A program made the position numbers and the translations under genes. Below, piece by piece: positions 18,403 to 27,493 of a stretch of DNA of 64,000 bases (position 1 is its first letter; each line of letters starts with the position of its first letter). Below the pieces are notes generated by a model. That model did not search any database. It was not told the DNA's origin and saw only the letters and a list, made by a program, of their open reading frames with translations. The stretch is taken from assembly GCA_002491905.1 (NCBI GenBank), contig DKWV01000011.1:67718-131717 (forward strand), in the 5' to 3' direction. This DNA comes from Lachnospiraceae bacterium UBA7143. GTDB lineage: Bacteria > Bacillota > Clostridia > Lachnospirales > Lachnospiraceae.

Positions 18403-19674
18403 ATGGGGAAAATGATGAATATGGACAAAGATCGGGCGGTCGTGATCGGCGGCGGCGCTGCAGGGATGATGGCGGCGGCCGCCGCGGCGGAAAGTGGACG
18501 CCCTGTTATTTTATTAGAGAAAAATGAAAAGCTTGGCAAAAAACTTTATATCACGGGCAAGGGACGTTGCAATGTGACGAATGCCTGCGGGCGGGATAAG
18601 TTTTTTGAAAATATCGTGAGCAATCCAAAGTTCCTTTACAGCGCCTTTCACGCATTCGATAACAGGCGGATGGAAATGTTCCTGGAAAGTAACGGGTGCT
18701 CTTTAAAAGAGGAACGGGGAGAGAGGGTGTTTCCCGTTTCGGACCACGCGTCGGATGTGACGGCAGCCTTTGAACGGTTTTTGAAGAAAAACGGGGTGCA
18801 GGTGCGGCTGCACTGTGAAGCGCTGGCGGTTGAGACGGACGGAGAAAAAATAACGGGTGTGCAGATCGCAGACGGAACTGTGATCCCTGCCAGGACTGTG
18901 GTTGTGGCGACGGGAGGCCTGTCCTATCCGGGCACGGGCTCTACCGGGGACGGACACCGCATGGCGCATGACTTGGGACATACGGTGACGGACTGCGTGC
19001 CGGCGCTGGTACCGTTGGAGGCAGAGGAGGACTGGTGTAAAAGATTACAGGGGTTATCCCTTAAAAATGTATCCCTGACCATGAGCTGCGGGAAAAAGAA
19101 ACTGTATCAGGGATTTGGGGAGATGCTTTTCACACATTACGGAGTGAGCGGGCCGCTTGTCCTGTCTGCCAGCAGCTTTTACGGTAAGAGGAAAGGGACA
19201 GATGCGGTGCTTCTGACAATAGATCTGAAGCCCGCGCTCTCAGAGGAGCAGTTCGATAAAAGAATTTTGAGGGACTTTGAGGAAAACAGGAACCGGCAGT
19301 TTAAGAACGCGCTGGGCGGGCTCTATCCGGCAAAGTTGATTCCTGTTATGATAGAGAGGTCAGGTATTGACCCGGAGAAAAAGGTGCATGAGATTACCAG
19401 ACAGGAAAGGCGGCGGCTGGCGGAGCTGACAAAGGCTTTTACCCTGAGAGTGAAGGGGAAGAGAGGCTTTGACGAGGCAGTGATCACCCAGGGCGGTGTT
19501 TCAGTGAAGGAAGTAAGCCCTTCCACGATGGAGTCCAAACTAATTCAGGGGCTCTATTTTGCGGGGGAGGTGCTTGATCTGGACGGTCTGACGGGAGGAT
19601 TTAACTTACAGATTGCCTGGTCCACGGGATATCTGGCCGGGACCAGCAGCACAGAAGCGGAAAGGAGTAAATAA
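18403..19674 (+). CDS. NAD(P)/FAD-dependent oxidoreductase, HI0933/YhiN family
   Basis: The protein opens with a dinucleotide-binding motif (VVIGGGAAGMMAA) and has the family-specific KLGKKLYITGKGRCNVTN segment, a second FAD contact VVVATGGLSYPGTGSTGDG, and the closing LYFAGEVLDLDGLTGGFNLQ stretch. The biochemical reaction of this conserved family is not settled. It sits directly before cmk, a frequent arrangement in Clostridia. ATG 18403 is used; ATGs at 18415 and 18421 are alternatives. Confidence 0.9.
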   Translation: MGKMMNMDKDRAVVIGGGAAGMMAAAAAAESGRPVILLEKNEKLGKKLYITGKGRCNVTNACGRDKFFENIVSNPKFLYSAFHAFDNRRMEMFLESNGCSLKEERGERVFPVSDHASDVTAAFERFLKKNGVQVRLHCEALAVETDGEKITGVQIADGTVIPARTVVVATGGLSYPGTGSTGDGHRMAHDLGHTVTDCVPALVPLEAEEDWCKRLQGLSLKNVSLTMSCGKKKLYQGFGEMLFTHYGVSGPLVLSASSFYGKRKGTDAVLLTIDLKPALSEEQFDKRILRDFEENRNRQFKNALGGLYPAKLIPVMIERSGIDPEKKVHEITRQERRRLAELTKAFTLRVKGKRGFDEAVITQGGVSVKEVSPSTMESKLIQGLYFAGEVLDLDGLTGGFNLQIAWSTGYLAGTSSTEAERSK

Positions 19675-19677
19675 CAC

Positions 19678-20328
19678 ATGGGATTTAATATAGCGATTGA
19701 CGGGCCTGCGGGAGCGGGAAAGAGCACAATAGCGAAAATGATAGCGGCAAAAAAGGGATATATCTATGTGGATACTGGGGCTATGTACCGGGCGATGGCA
19801 CTGTATCTGTTGAGAGAAAAGGCGAAGCCGGAGCAGATTGACGAGAAATGCCAGGGCGCGGATATTACTATCGCCTATGAGAACGGTGAGCAGGTGGTGT
19901 ACTTAAACGGCGAAAATGTAAACCCCTATATCCGTACGGAGGAAGTGGGACGGATGGCTTCTGTCAGCAGTCCGAATCCGCGGGTGCGGAAAAAACTGGT
20001 GGAGCTGCAGCAGAAGTTGGCGGCGGATGCGGATGTGGTGATGGATGGGCGCGATATCGGTACCTGCGTGCTGCCGGACGCCCAGGTGAAAGTGTACCTG
20101 ACGGCGGACAGCCATGAGAGGGCGCTGCGCCGCTATAAGGAGCTTACGGCGAAGGGAGAAAGCTGCGACCTTGCCACCATCGAAAAAGACATTATCGAGC
20201 GCGATAGGCAGGATATGACAAGGGAGATTTCCCCTTTAAAGCAGGCGGAGGACGCGGTGCTGATAGACTCCTCCCACATGACGGTGGAAGAGGTGGCGGA
20301 TGCCATCATAGCACTTTGTGGAGGTTGA
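19678..20328 (+). CDS. cmk: Cytidylate kinase
   Basis: The enzyme phosphorylates CMP and dCMP with ATP. The P-loop IDGPAGAGKSTIAK is at the N-terminus, followed by YVDTGAMYRAMA (CMP site), VVMDGRDIGTCVLPDA and the Arg-rich lid IIERDRQDMTRE. The 216 residues match the usual length. It begins three bases after the flavoprotein stop, behind GGAG in AAAGGAGTAA, and its end overlaps the ribosome site of ispH. Confidence 0.97.
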   Translation: MGFNIAIDGPAGAGKSTIAKMIAAKKGYIYVDTGAMYRAMALYLLREKAKPEQIDEKCQGADITIAYENGEQVVYLNGENVNPYIRTEEVGRMASVSSPNPRVRKKLVELQQKLAADADVVMDGRDIGTCVLPDAQVKVYLTADSHERALRRYKELTAKGESCDLATIEKDIIERDRQDMTREISPLKQAEDAVLIDSSHMTVEEVADAIIALCGG

Positions 20329-20332
20329 GGGA

Positions 20333-21202
20333 ATGGAAGTGATTCTGGCGGAGCACGCGGGGTTCTGCTTTGGGGTACAGCGTGCGGTGGATACCGTCTA
20401 TGAACAGATTGAGAAAAAGAAAGCGGACGGGTCTTTGATTTACACGTTCGGACCGATCATACATAATGAGGAAGTAGTGGGTGATCTGCAGGAACGTGGT
20501 GTGCGTGTGCTGGATTCCCTTGCGGACGCTGGGGAGGTTCCGAAAGGAAAGAGGGGCACTGTGATCATCCGCTCCCACGGCGTGGAGAAGGCAGTCTGCG
20601 AGAGCCTTAAGGAAATGGGGTATGAAGTGGTGGACGCCACCTGTCCTTTTGTGAAACGGATTCACAATATTGTGGAGAAGGAGAGCGCGGCCGGCAAAAG
20701 CATTGTGATTGTCGGCAATGCGGGCCACCCGGAGGTGGAAGGCATCAAGGGGTGGTCTGCGTCTGCAACTTATGTTGTGGAGTCGGTGGAAGAGGCGGAA
20801 AATCTTGCATGCAGTCCCGGGGAAGAACTGTGCATTGTTTCGCAAACGACATTTAACTACAAGAAATTTCAAGATGTGGTTGAAATTTTCAGGGAAAGAG
20901 GTTACAATGGTAGTGTTGTGAATACTGTATGTAACGCTACGGAAGTGCGACAGGCCGAGGCCAGAGAACTTGCGGCACGGGTTGATGTAATGATAGTTAT
21001 AGGTGGGAATCATAGCTCTAACACAAGGAAACTCTATGAGATCTGCAGGCAGGAGTGCGAAATGACCTACTATATACAGACACTCGACGACTTGCATTTA
21101 AAGTTACCTGAATCTGTCCGACTGGTGGGTATTACAGCAGGGGCTTCAACCCCAAACAATATAATCGAGGAGGTTCAAAATTATGTCAGAATTAACTTTT
21201 GA
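20333..21202 (+). CDS. ispH: 4-hydroxy-3-methylbut-2-enyl diphosphate reductase
   Basis: This iron-sulfur enzyme makes isopentenyl and dimethylallyl diphosphate, the last step of the MEP isoprenoid pathway. The three cluster cysteines sit in AGFCFGV, VDATCPFV and VNTVCNAT; other family marks are the histidines in IIHNEEV and AGHPEVEG and the SSNT motif. ATG 20333 is chosen because GGAGG (20320-20324) is well placed; the GTG at 20318 overlaps cmk. The last codons overlap the start of rpsA by 20 bases. In Clostridia ispH is often adjacent or fused to the S1 protein gene, as here. Confidence 0.96.
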   Translation: MEVILAEHAGFCFGVQRAVDTVYEQIEKKKADGSLIYTFGPIIHNEEVVGDLQERGVRVLDSLADAGEVPKGKRGTVIIRSHGVEKAVCESLKEMGYEVVDATCPFVKRIHNIVEKESAAGKSIVIVGNAGHPEVEGIKGWSASATYVVESVEEAENLACSPGEELCIVSQTTFNYKKFQDVVEIFRERGYNGSVVNTVCNATEVRQAEARELAARVDVMIVIGGNHSSNTRKLYEICRQECEMTYYIQTLDDLHLKLPESVRLVGITAGASTPNNIIEEVQNYVRINF

Positions 21203-22325
21203 ACAAATGTTAGAGGAGTCATTAAAGACAATACACGCAGGAGAGGTTGTTGAAGGTACCGTTATTGATGTAAAGCCGGAAGAGATCATTCTCAACATCG
21301 GATATAAGTCAGATGGCGTTTTGACGAGAAATGAATATACAAACGAACCCAATGTAGATTTGACAACCGTTGCAAAGCCGGGAGACACTATGGAGGTAAA
21401 GGTGCTCAAGGTGAACGACGGCGAGGGACAGGTTCTCCTGACGTACAAGCGCCTTGCGGCAGACAGGGGGAACAAGCGCATTGAGGAAGCTTACGAGAAC
21501 AGGGAAGTGCTCACGGCAAAGGTTGCCCAGGTATTGGACGGGGGATTGAGCGTCGTTGTGGAAGAGGTAAGGATCTTTATTCCGGCAAGCCTTGTATCCG
21601 ATACGTATGAGAAGGACCTGAACAAATACGCGGGTCAGGAGATCCAGTTTGTGATCAGCGAGTACAACCCTAAGAGAAGAAGATATATCGGCGACAGAAA
21701 GCAGCTCATCCTTGAGGAGAAGGCGGAGATGCAGAAGAAGCTCTTCGAGACGATTAAGATTGGGGATACTGTGGAAGGCACGGTTAAGAATGTGACGGAC
21801 TTCGGCGCGTTCATTGATCTGGGCGGCTGTGACGGCCTGCTTCACATCTCAGAGATGTCCTGGGGCAGGGTGGAGAATCCGAAGAAAGTATTTAAGGTTG
21901 GCGATGTGGTGAAGGTGCTGATCAAGGATATTTCTGGCACGAAGATTGCCTTAAGCCTTAAGTTTGAAGACCAGAATCCCTGGAAGGACGCGGCAAGCAA
22001 GTATGCGGTGGGCACAGTGGTAACCGGCAAAGTAGCGCGTATGACGGACTTTGGTGCATTTATCGAGCTGGAGCCGGGTATTGACGCCCTGCTTCATGTT
22101 TCCCAGATTTCCAAAGAGCATATTGACAAGCCTTCCGATGTACTTAAGAGCGGCGAAGAGGTGACTGCGAAAGTGGTGGACTTCAATGAGGCGGACAAGA
22201 AGATCAGCTTAAGCATCAAGGCGATGCTTGCGCCGGAACCCAAGGCTGAGAAGGCAGCGGATGAAGACGTTGTATCTGTAGACATTGATGCGGTGATTGC
22301 AGAGGAGAGCGGGGACGCGGAGTAA
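21183..22325 (+). CDS. rpsA: Ribosomal protein S1-like RNA-binding protein with four S1 domains
   Basis: The protein has four OB-fold S1 repeats: about residues 18-90, 105-175, 190-260 and 275-345. The last two hold the canonical VKNVTDFGAFIDLGG and VARMTDFGAFIELEPG strands. At 380 residues it is shorter than the six-domain S1 of proteobacteria but typical for Firmicutes. It aids mRNA binding to the 30S subunit. It is the third gene of the cmk-ispH-rpsA trio, with translation coupled by the 20-base overlap and a GAGG site within ispH. Confidence 0.92.
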   Translation: MSELTFEQMLEESLKTIHAGEVVEGTVIDVKPEEIILNIGYKSDGVLTRNEYTNEPNVDLTTVAKPGDTMEVKVLKVNDGEGQVLLTYKRLAADRGNKRIEEAYENREVLTAKVAQVLDGGLSVVVEEVRIFIPASLVSDTYEKDLNKYAGQEIQFVISEYNPKRRRYIGDRKQLILEEKAEMQKKLFETIKIGDTVEGTVKNVTDFGAFIDLGGCDGLLHISEMSWGRVENPKKVFKVGDVVKVLIKDISGTKIALSLKFEDQNPWKDAASKYAVGTVVTGKVARMTDFGAFIELEPGIDALLHVSQISKEHIDKPSDVLKSGEEVTAKVVDFNEADKKISLSIKAMLAPEPKAEKAADEDVVSVDIDAVIAEESGDAE

Positions 22326-22389
22326 ACGTTTTATCAACGATTGCATTTTTAAAGGCTTCTATATCATAACAAATAAGGATGGTGAATTC

Positions 22390-23169
22390 ATGGCATATGA
22401 TTATGAATACTTTAAGAAAGCGGTTTATGACCTTACCAAGATTGATTTAAATGCCTACAAGGAAAAACAGATGAAGCGCCGGATTGATACGCTGATTTCC
22501 AAGAATAAGGTTGTGGGATATGACAACTACGTTTCGGTGCTCAAGAACGATAAGGCAAGATTTGACGAATTTGTCAATTATCTGACGATCAACGTGTCCG
22601 AGTTTTATAGAAACGTTGATCAGTGGCAGCTTTTGGACAAGGACATTTTCCCGGAGCTGATTCAGCGGTACGGCAAGAATTTAAAAATATGGAGCGCAGC
22701 CTGCTCGACTGGCGATGAACCGTACTCTCTGGTGATGGCTCTGTCCAGACATGTGCCCGTCAATCAGATTAAGATTTATGCGACAGACCTGGATAAGCAG
22801 GTGATAGAGAAAGCGAAAATAGGTTTATACGCGGAAAAGAGTGTAGTGGGTGTGCCGGCAGACCTGAAAAAGAAATTCTTTACGAAAGTCGGTCCTTCCT
22901 ACCAGATTTCGGAAGAGGTTAAGAGCAGGGTTGAATTCAGGGAGCATAATCTTTTGAAGGATACATATCCTACAGATTTTCATCTGATTGTGTGCCGTAA
23001 TGTGCTGATCTACTTTACGGAGGAGGCAAAGGATGAGGTGTTCCGCAAGTTCCAGAAGAGTCTGAGACCGGGCGGATATCTGTTCATAGGCAGCACTGAG
23101 CAGATCATCAACCACAGGGATGTGGGATTTGAACGGAAAAATTCGTTCTTCTATCAGAAACCGATGTAA
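22390..23169 (+). CDS. cheR: CheR-type chemotaxis protein methyltransferase
   Basis: CheR methylates glutamates of chemoreceptors using S-adenosylmethionine. ATG 22390 gives a 259-residue protein with the N-terminal helical domain and the catalytic domain containing TINVSEFYRN, the SAM loop WSAACSTGDEPYSL and LIVCRNVLIYF. The frame is open farther upstream into rpsA but the GGATGGTG site and homology favour ATG 22390. No other che gene is near; only a flagellin-like gene, 33 kb away, hints at motility. Confidence 0.92.
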   Translation: MAYDYEYFKKAVYDLTKIDLNAYKEKQMKRRIDTLISKNKVVGYDNYVSVLKNDKARFDEFVNYLTINVSEFYRNVDQWQLLDKDIFPELIQRYGKNLKIWSAACSTGDEPYSLVMALSRHVPVNQIKIYATDLDKQVIEKAKIGLYAEKSVVGVPADLKKKFFTKVGPSYQISEEVKSRVEFREHNLLKDTYPTDFHLIVCRNVLIYFTEEAKDEVFRKFQKSLRPGGYLFIGSTEQIINHRDVGFERKNSFFYQKPM

Positions 23170-23179
23170 AAGGGTAAAG

Positions 23180-23207
23180 GGCAGCGATTCGTCGCTGCCT
23201 TCTTTTT
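23180..23207 (+). terminator. Rho-independent terminator after cheR
   Basis: GGCAGCGA-TTCG-TCGCTGCC is a perfect 8-base stem with a stable TTCG tetraloop, followed by TTCTTTTT. It also lies just beyond the end of the minus-strand nuclease gene. Confidence 0.92.
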
Positions 23208-23231
23208 ATGTGCAGGTCCATATATGGAAGT

Positions 23232-24335
23232 TTAATATGTCTTCGCCATTTTGCCCAGCAGATACTGCGCGTAGCGGGAGAAAAGCTCTCTGTCCGTCTT
23301 GCGTTCATCTGTTAGTTCAAAGAAAAGCTCATGACTCTTATAATCCCGTTTGAAGAACGGCTCAACCAGAATATCCCATTGAGGGAGAAAGAGTCCGTAT
23401 TTGCGCGTGTAGCAGGTGGCGGCTGTCGCCTGGGTGCGGTGCGCCGGATCCACGAAAGAGGACACCGATTTGTGCAGTGCGATATCTTCCTGCGGCAGAT
23501 AATAATAGTCCTTATAGCTGGCGTAAAAATATTTCATTTCCTCTTCATAAAGCGGCACCTTCAGTACAGCCGTATCCTTTTCACTGCTGAAATAGCAGCC
23601 GTTTGCCAGATTGGAGAGGGAGACGGGAAGCGGGGTGGGCAATGCCAGTTTGATCAGAAGCTCCTTCCTTTCCTGCCCATGATAGTCGACATAGCTGTTT
23701 GACTGTACTTTTTTTGCCCGGATATTTCCGTTAAAGAGATCATAGTATGCCAGAAGGGGCAAAAGCTGCAGCATTCCCCTGATATCATCGCTGTTATGCA
23801 AAAGCAGGAGGGCGCGGACATCAGCGGAAGGATTTTCCACATAATGTCTGTAGACCTCAATCAGTTCGCCTCCGTGGAAACGGTCTTCCCGGCAGACGCC
23901 AAGAAGCGCTTCCAGCGTTTTCTGCTTACAGTTGGGGACATGCAGAAAAGCTTTGTAGGGAGCAATGCGCCTATACAGGTCGATTCCCTCGAAACGGTCG
24001 AAATTATGCGGCAGTTTATGCTGCTCACATTTCTGCAGAAGGTAAGGAAGATCAAAATTGTTGCCGTTAAAGTGAACCAGATGGGTGAAGGGGGCCGCAA
24101 AATCAAAAAAGGCGTCCAGCGCGGCAGCCTCCTCTGTGGGATTTTCACAAAACCACTGTCTGATCTGCCAGTTTCCATCCATGCAGAAAGCCGTCCCGAT
24201 CAGGTAAAGGGAGGAGCTTTTGGCGGTAAATCCCGTGGTTTCAATATCGATGAACAAAAATTTATTAAGGGGCGCAATGCGCTCCAGCGGATAGCCGATT
24301 GTGAAAGATTCTATGGTTTGATCTACGATTTGCAT
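23232..24335 (-). CDS. YprB-type RNase H-like 3'-5' exonuclease family protein
   Basis: The protein begins near FIDIETTGFTAKSSSLYLIG, the first acidic motif of DnaQ/RNase H-like exonucleases. HFNGNNFDLPYL gives the second and HNSDDIRGM the last His/Asp motif, so the catalytic residues appear complete. The family (YprB in Bacillus) is widespread in Firmicutes and its substrate is not well established. The frame is open to 24404, but ATG at 24335 has a perfect GGAGG eight bases upstream on this strand. The C-terminal 120 residues are less conserved. It is a single gene convergent with cheR. Confidence 0.85.
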   Translation of the reverse strand: MQIVDQTIESFTIGYPLERIAPLNKFLFIDIETTGFTAKSSSLYLIGTAFCMDGNWQIRQWFCENPTEEAAALDAFFDFAAPFTHLVHFNGNNFDLPYLLQKCEQHKLPHNFDRFEGIDLYRRIAPYKAFLHVPNCKQKTLEALLGVCREDRFHGGELIEVYRHYVENPSADVRALLLLHNSDDIRGMLQLLPLLAYYDLFNGNIRAKKVQSNSYVDYHGQERKELLIKLALPTPLPVSLSNLANGCYFSSEKDTAVLKVPLYEEEMKYFYASYKDYYYLPQEDIALHKSVSSFVDPAHRTQATAATCYTRKYGLFLPQWDILVEPFFKRDYKSHELFFELTDERKTDRELFSRYAQYLLGKMAKTY

Positions 24336-24384
24336 GAAATTCCTCCAAGTTGGTATTCGCGGGCTGTCTACGCTCCGCTTCGGT

Positions 24385-24485
24385 CTGTGCTGAACAAGCG
24401 CCACTGGCGCTTAGCACCCCTATGCATCCATTGGAATAATTGTTTCGGTGAGTAAACTCCCCGTTACAATTATTCCAATGGATGC
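24385..24485. repeat. Two adjacent palindromes between the nuclease and rnfC genes
   Basis: AAGCGCC-ACT-GGCGCTT (24396-24412) is enclosed by TGCT and AGCA. Directly after it, the arms 24424-24443 and 24466-24485 are perfect 20-base inverted repeats with a 22-base spacer. Neither has a T-run, so they do not look like terminators. They may be a small palindromic mobile repeat. Confidence 0.65.
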
Positions 24486-24565
24486 GCACTGCTCATTGCT
24501 TTCGCGTATATCTTACCATATTTTTTGAAATAGCAGTAGTTTTTTTCGTCGAAAAATAGTATATT

Positions 24566-24571
24566 TATAAT
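24566..24571 (+). promoter_or_regulatory. Candidate -10 element of the rnf operon
   Basis: A perfect TATAAT lies 57 bases before the rnfC start. The matching -35 region (TTTTCG at 24543-24548) is poor, so the promoter may be weak or activator-dependent. Confidence 0.4.
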
Positions 24572-24628
24572 AGCAGTTGCATCAGACTTAAGGTCTGAAT
24601 GGAACGTGAAAGGAGCAGGGTTACAGGT

Positions 24629-25945
24629 ATGGCAAAATTAACATTTAACGGCGGCATACATCCCTACGACGGGAAGGATCTGTCAAAGGATAAGCCCATC
24701 AAGGCGGTGCTGCCCAAGGGAGATCTGGTGTACCCGCTGTCCCAGCATATCGGCGCGCCAGCCAAACCGATCGTGGAGAAGGGCGACCGGGTTCTGACCG
24801 GGCAGAAGATAGCGGAGGCGGGCGGCTTTGTTTCCGCGCCTATTTATGCGACAGTATCTGGTACGGTGAAGGCGATTGAGCCGCGGCGCGTGGTCACGGG
24901 CGACAGCGTGATGAGCATCGTCATCGAAAACGACGGTCTCTACGAGGAGGTGGAGTATCCGAAACGTAAACCTCTCGAGGAGATGACGAGGGAGGAGATC
25001 ATCGAGTGTGTGAAGGAGGCAGGTATCGTCGGCATGGGCGGTGCGGGTTTCCCCACTTTTATCAAGCTCTCTCCGAAAGAGCCTGAAAAGATTGACTATG
25101 TGATTGCGAACTGTGCGGAGTGTGAGCCCTATCTGACATCCGATTACCGCAGGATGTTGGAGGAACCGGAGAAGCTGGTAGGAGGACTGAAAGTTTCCCT
25201 GAAGCTGTTTGAGAATGCGAGGGGCATTCTGGCGGTGGAGGACAACAAGCCGGACTGTATTGAAATTTTAAAGAACCTGACCAAGGACGAACCGCGTATC
25301 AGCGTGAAGGAGCTTAAGACCAAGTACCCGCAGGGCGCGGAGCGGCAGATCATATACGCGACTACGGGAAGAGCCATCAATTCTTCCATGCTCCCTGCGG
25401 ATGCGGGCTGTGTGGTGAATAACGTGGACACGGTGGTGGCGATCTATCATGCGGTAATCGAGGGGAAACCTTTGATGAACCGTATTGTTACGGTGACCGG
25501 GGACGCCATTGCAGACCCGAGAAACTTTATCGTGCGGATCGGCACGAATTACCATGAACTGGTGGAGGAGGCCGGCGGCTTTAAGCAGGAGCCGGTCAAG
25601 ATCGTATCCGGCGGGCCGATGATGGGGTTTGCCCTCTTCGGGCTGGATGTGCCGACTACCAAGACGGCCTCGGCGCTTCTGTGTCTCACGGAGGATGAAG
25701 TGTCGCGCATGGAGCCTTCCGCCTGTATCAACTGCGGCCGATGCGTGGAGGTCTGCCCGGGACGGGTTGTGCCAAAGCTTTTGGCGGTCGCCGCGGCGAA
25801 CGGGGATGAGGAGACCTTCCTTGCCCACGACGGTATGGAGTGCTGCGAGTGCGGCTGCTGCAGTTTCGTCTGCCCGGCCAAGCGGCATCTGACGCAGAAT
25901 ATCAAATCCATGCGCAAGCTCCTGCTTGCCAAGAAGAAAAAATGA
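24629..25945 (+). CDS. rnfC: Rnf complex subunit RnfC
   Basis: RnfC is the peripheral subunit that binds NADH/FMN and carries two [4Fe-4S] clusters. The signature LTFNGGIHPYDGKD opens the protein, GMGGAGFPTFIKL is the nucleotide/FMN loop, and two ferredoxin motifs lie at the end (CINCGRCVEVCPGRVVP and CCECGCCSFVCPAKRHL). ATG 24629 gives the usual start; ATG 24599 is in frame upstream. It is first of six rnf genes. Confidence 0.96.
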   Translation: MAKLTFNGGIHPYDGKDLSKDKPIKAVLPKGDLVYPLSQHIGAPAKPIVEKGDRVLTGQKIAEAGGFVSAPIYATVSGTVKAIEPRRVVTGDSVMSIVIENDGLYEEVEYPKRKPLEEMTREEIIECVKEAGIVGMGGAGFPTFIKLSPKEPEKIDYVIANCAECEPYLTSDYRRMLEEPEKLVGGLKVSLKLFENARGILAVEDNKPDCIEILKNLTKDEPRISVKELKTKYPQGAERQIIYATTGRAINSSMLPADAGCVVNNVDTVVAIYHAVIEGKPLMNRIVTVTGDAIADPRNFIVRIGTNYHELVEEAGGFKQEPVKIVSGGPMMGFALFGLDVPTTKTASALLCLTEDEVSRMEPSACINCGRCVEVCPGRVVPKLLAVAAANGDEETFLAHDGMECCECGCCSFVCPAKRHLTQNIKSMRKLLLAKKKK

Positions 25946-25970
25946 GAGGAAAGGAGCATAGACTGAAGAG

Positions 25971-26903
25971 ATGAATGAATTAATGAAAGTGTCTTCCAAC
26001 CCTCATGTCAGATCGAAGTCCACCACTGCGAGCATTATGCTGACTGTGGTGATCGCCCTTCTTCCGGCGGCGGGATTTGGCATTTACAACTTCGGGCCGA
26101 AGGCGCTGTTACTGATCCTTGTGACGGTGGCATCAACGGTTTTGACGGAGTTTGCGTTTGAGAAGATCTGTAAGAAAAAAATAACTATAGGAGATTACTC
26201 AGCGGTGGTGACGGGACTGCTTCTGGCGCTCAATCTGCCGGTGTCGGCGCCCTGGTGGATCGGCGTGGTGGGCGGCGTGTTCGCCATTCTGGTAGTCAAG
26301 ATGCTGTTCGGCGGTCTGGGGCAGAACTTTATGAACCCGGCGTTAGGAGCGCGGTGTTTCCTGTTGATTTCCTTTACGTCCATTATGACGAACTTTGACT
26401 GCGACGCCTACACGGGGGCGACGCCTCTGGCCAATTTAAAGAGCGGCGAGTCGGTCAATATTCTGGATATGGTGATCGGCCGAACAGCGGGCACCATCGG
26501 AGAGACCTCAATGATCGCTATCGTGATCGGCGCATGTATCCTGATTTTATTCGGAATTATCGATCTGCGGATTCCGGGTACTTATATCGTGACACTGGCA
26601 GTCTTTGTGACACTGTTTGGCGGCCGGGGGTTTAACTGGCCGTACATATCCGCCCATCTTTCGGGCGGTGGCCTGATGCTCGGCGCGTTCTTTATGGCGA
26701 CGGACTATGTGACAAGGCCCATCACGAAAAAGGGGCAGTATCTGTTTGGTTTTCTGCTGGGCGTCCTGACGGGGATATTCCGTATCTTCGGCCCCTCCGC
26801 GGAGGGAGTGTCTTACGCGATCATCATCGGCAACCTCTTAGTGCCGCTGATTGAGAAAGTCACTCTCCCGAAGGCATTTGGTAAAGGAGGAGAGAAGGCA
26901 TGA
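25971..26903 (+). CDS. rnfD: Rnf complex subunit RnfD
   Basis: RnfD is a polytopic membrane subunit with a covalently bound FMN on the outer face. About nine hydrophobic segments are visible. The flavinylation motif D-x-x-[ST]-G-A-[ST] reads D145-A-Y-T-G-A-T151, so Thr151 is the expected FMN site, to be filled by ApbE. The Rnf complex oxidises reduced ferredoxin with NAD and exports sodium or protons. The start has an AAGGAG site (25951-25956), and the end overlaps rnfG by four bases. Confidence 0.96.
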   Translation: MNELMKVSSNPHVRSKSTTASIMLTVVIALLPAAGFGIYNFGPKALLLILVTVASTVLTEFAFEKICKKKITIGDYSAVVTGLLLALNLPVSAPWWIGVVGGVFAILVVKMLFGGLGQNFMNPALGARCFLLISFTSIMTNFDCDAYTGATPLANLKSGESVNILDMVIGRTAGTIGETSMIAIVIGACILILFGIIDLRIPGTYIVTLAVFVTLFGGRGFNWPYISAHLSGGGLMLGAFFMATDYVTRPITKKGQYLFGFLLGVLTGIFRIFGPSAEGVSYAIIIGNLLVPLIEKVTLPKAFGKGGEKA

Positions 26904-27493
26904 AAGAGATGATGAGAAATACAGGGATTATGCTGGCGATCACGCTGATTGCCGGACTCCTTCTGGGATTGGTTTACCAGGTGACGAAAGAACCGATAGC
27001 CGAGCAGGAGGCGAAGGCGAAACAGGAGGCGTGTCAGGAGGTGTTTCAGGACGCGGCTTCGTTTGCCCTGATAGGTGTGGAAACGATGACAGTTGAGGGG
27101 TATGCGCAGGAGAGCATCGACGAGGTGATGGAGGCGAAGGACGCTTCCGGCGAACTGCTTGGCTATGTGATTACAGTGACGACAAAGGAAGGCTATGGCG
27201 GTGATATTCAGTTTTCCATCGGCGTGCGTCTGGACGGAACAGTGAACGGTATGTCGATTCTCTCTATTTCCGAGACGGCGGGTCTGGGTATGCGTGCCGA
27301 TGAAGTGCTGAAACCGCAGTTTGCAGGTAAGAATGTAGAAAAATTTGTCTATACCAAGAATGGCGCGGCGGCGGACAATGAGATTGACGCGATCTCCGGC
27401 GCGACCATAACGACGAATGCAGTGACCAATGGGGTCAATGCGGGATTATACTATTTCCAGACGGTGTTGGGAGGAGGTAGTGCAAATGAATAG
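26900..27493 (+). CDS. rnfG: Rnf complex subunit RnfG
   Basis: RnfG has one N-terminal membrane helix (about residues 8-27) and an FMN-binding domain outside. The flavinylation motif reads D163-A-I-S-G-A-T169, with Thr169 as the expected FMN site. It is 197 residues long, normal for the family. It starts within the last codon of rnfD (ATGA overlap) and its last codons cover the ribosome site and start of rnfE, so translation is probably coupled. Confidence 0.95.
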   Translation: MKEMMRNTGIMLAITLIAGLLLGLVYQVTKEPIAEQEAKAKQEACQEVFQDAASFALIGVETMTVEGYAQESIDEVMEAKDASGELLGYVITVTTKEGYGGDIQFSIGVRLDGTVNGMSILSISETAGLGMRADEVLKPQFAGKNVEKFVYTKNGAAADNEIDAISGATITTNAVTNGVNAGLYYFQTVLGGGSANE

